From an uncultured Pseudomonadota bacterium (GTDB lineage Bacteria > Myxococcota_A > UBA796 > UBA9615), in contig CALCXL010000831.1 in NCBI GenBank assembly GCA_937907595.1, positions 1 through 5,142 of the forward strand: a stretch of DNA of 5,142 nt, read 5' to 3'. Shown here piece by piece: positions 4,412-5,142 of this stretch. Numbering within the stretch: position 1 is the stretch's first letter; the number at the start of each line of letters is the position of its first letter. The notes under the pieces are model-generated. The model did not search any database, was not told where the DNA came from, and saw nothing but the letters and a program-made list of their open reading frames with translations. Position numbers and translations under genes: made by a program.

Positions 4412-5142
4412 GGCTGGCTCGGATCGTCCAGGACGACGGGGGCGCGGTTGATGGCGAGGGCGTCGCCGCCGTCCAGCAGGGCTGGGGTCTCCGGTGGGGG
4501 GCCGCCGCCGATGCCCTGGAACACCGCGTCGCCCTGCCCCGCCAGGGGGTACGTCGTGCCCTTGCCGAAGACGTTGTTGCTGCCGACCTCCAACGTGATC
4601 GCCTCGACCAGCACGTGGGCGCGGGCGTTGCCGCTGAGGTCCGTGCCGTCGAGCACCACGCGAAAGGTGCTGGCGGGGTAGGGGACCGACGTGACGAACT
4701 GGGTGGCGGTCAGGCCGTCGGCGGCGAAGCTCCCCGGGCTGTCGGGCACGTCGGCGTCGGCGGTGGGGCCGAGCACGCAGTCCTCCAGGGTCACGGCCTG
4801 GACCGGGTCGCCGGGGCCGCCCTCGGGTCGTCCCGGGCTCTCCAGGAAGACCGCTGCGTCGTGGTTGTCGAAGGACTGAAGGCCCAGGAGGGTGCCCGCC
4901 GACCAGTTCTGGAGCTGGACCCCCCGGCCCAGGGCCCCGTCCGTCGACTGCACGCCCTGCACCGTCGTGTCTTCGAAGTCGACGTAGCCCCCATCCACCA
5001 GCACGCCCAGGCCCGAGACGTCGCTGACGTCGACCCGACCCAGCACCGTGGGCTGATCGAAGGGCGTGCCCAGGGGCCGCCCGCTCTGCAGGCTCAGACC
5101 CCAACCGAAGGCCCCGCCCTCGGTCGCGACCCCCTCGATCCG
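4408..5142 (-). CDS. Second beta-helix surface protein, C-terminal 244 residues (runs off right edge)
   Basis: Seen: an open frame of 244 codons from the right edge to TGA at 4410-4408. A GTG at 5046-5044 could be read as a start, but the frame continues unbroken to the edge with homologous repeat sequence (RIEGVATEGGAFGWG...), so the true start is outside. Visible residues 1-102 are beta-helix coils: GVxTxxGAFGWGL and GVQSTDGALGRGVQL are two copies of the same loop, and FDNHDAAVFLE (91-101) matches the DNH anchor of the downstream protein. Residues 115-195 are further, looser coils (VTLEDCVLG, VVLDGTDLSGNARAHVLVEAI, GSNNVFG). The end is a Gly/Pro-rich tail (GGGPPPETP) closing with ALAINRAPVVLDDPSQP. 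The C-terminal tail differs from that of the downstream paralogue and has no Cys pair; the only visible Cys is C122. Presumably exported and binding or structural like its partner; the N-terminus, signal and substrate are unseen. Confidence 0.88.
   Translation of the reverse strand, partial: RIEGVATEGGAFGWGLSLQSGRPLGTPFDQPTVLGRVDVSDVSGLGVLVDGGYVDFEDTTVQGVQSTDGALGRGVQLQNWSAGTLLGLQSFDNHDAAVFLESPGRPEGGPGDPVQAVTLEDCVLGPTADADVPDSPGSFAADGLTATQFVTSVPYPASTFRVVLDGTDLSGNARAHVLVEAITLEVGSNNVFGKGTTYPLAGQGDAVFQGIGGGPPPETPALLDGGDALAINRAPVVLDDPSQP
4837..5142 (-). repeat. Beta-helix repeat units in the upstream paralogue, same register as its neighbour
   Basis: Two loop motifs, V5-to-G15 and V64-to-G74 of the visible sequence, are both 10 residues long, matching the 10/11-residue loops of the 833-residue protein. 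From G74 to N93 is exactly 19 residues, the invariant spacing of that protein. The earlier unit carries about 8 extra residues (around PLGTPFDQ) in the corresponding coil. More units probably lie outside the window. Confidence 0.7.

Noticed and set aside
2420..4681. A 753-codon open frame on the plus strand opposite the beta-helix genes
   Set aside because: It is antisense to two well-supported coding regions. Its translation is compositionally biased (Ala, Gly, Arg, His, Asp without domain pattern), as expected for the complement of GC-rich genes.
5044..5046. GTG as the start of the right-edge beta-helix gene
   Set aside because: The frame continues open to position 5142 with repeat sequence homologous to the rest, and a start here would give no signal peptide and would begin mid-coil.
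4412..5104. Upstream extension of the 833-residue protein to a start at 5104
   Set aside because: The extra 231 residues are Arg/Pro/Gly shadow sequence overlapping the real beta-helix frame, and they would bury the signal peptide. The GTG at 4411 fits better.

Overview
The window is very GC-rich, and all the protein-level evidence points to a large-genome bacterium of the Myxococcota or a related deltaproteobacterial lineage. This is an inference from style: an Asp-rich DDDDATP lipoprotein linker, a C-x-DGADNDGDGDIDC calcium-loop-like motif, and secreted right-handed beta-helix proteins opening with a short Cys motif and a GGDGS...LQEAADLAG segment. No rRNA, tRNA, CRISPR array, insertion sequence or phage gene was seen.

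Layout. Positions 1-247 (minus strand) hold the first 82 codons of an exported lipoprotein that runs off the left edge. A 134-bp gap (248-381) carries its putative promoter, overlapping an imperfect palindrome. Positions 382-1440 (minus) encode a 352-residue multi-pass inner-membrane protein whose first 140 residues look like the TM198/DUF4203 type. A 130-bp divergent gap (1441-1570) separates it from a 101-residue exported small protein on the plus strand (1571-1876), which I cannot assign. That gene converges, 33 bp apart, on an 833-residue beta-helix protein (1910-4411, minus). The right edge (4408-5142, minus) is the C-terminal 244 residues of a second beta-helix protein that begins outside the window.

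The two beta-helix genes share a 4-base GTGA stop/start overlap, so they are almost certainly one translationally coupled operon and probably arose by tandem duplication. The 833-residue protein contains a regular array of two-coil repeats, 53 or 54 residues long, in which one coil is always exactly 19 residues between two landmark residues. The same 19-residue spacing occurs once in the upstream paralogue. The ligand or substrate of these proteins cannot be read from the sequence. The common theme is the cell envelope: four of the five genes encode proteins with export signals or exported folds, and the fifth is an integral membrane protein.
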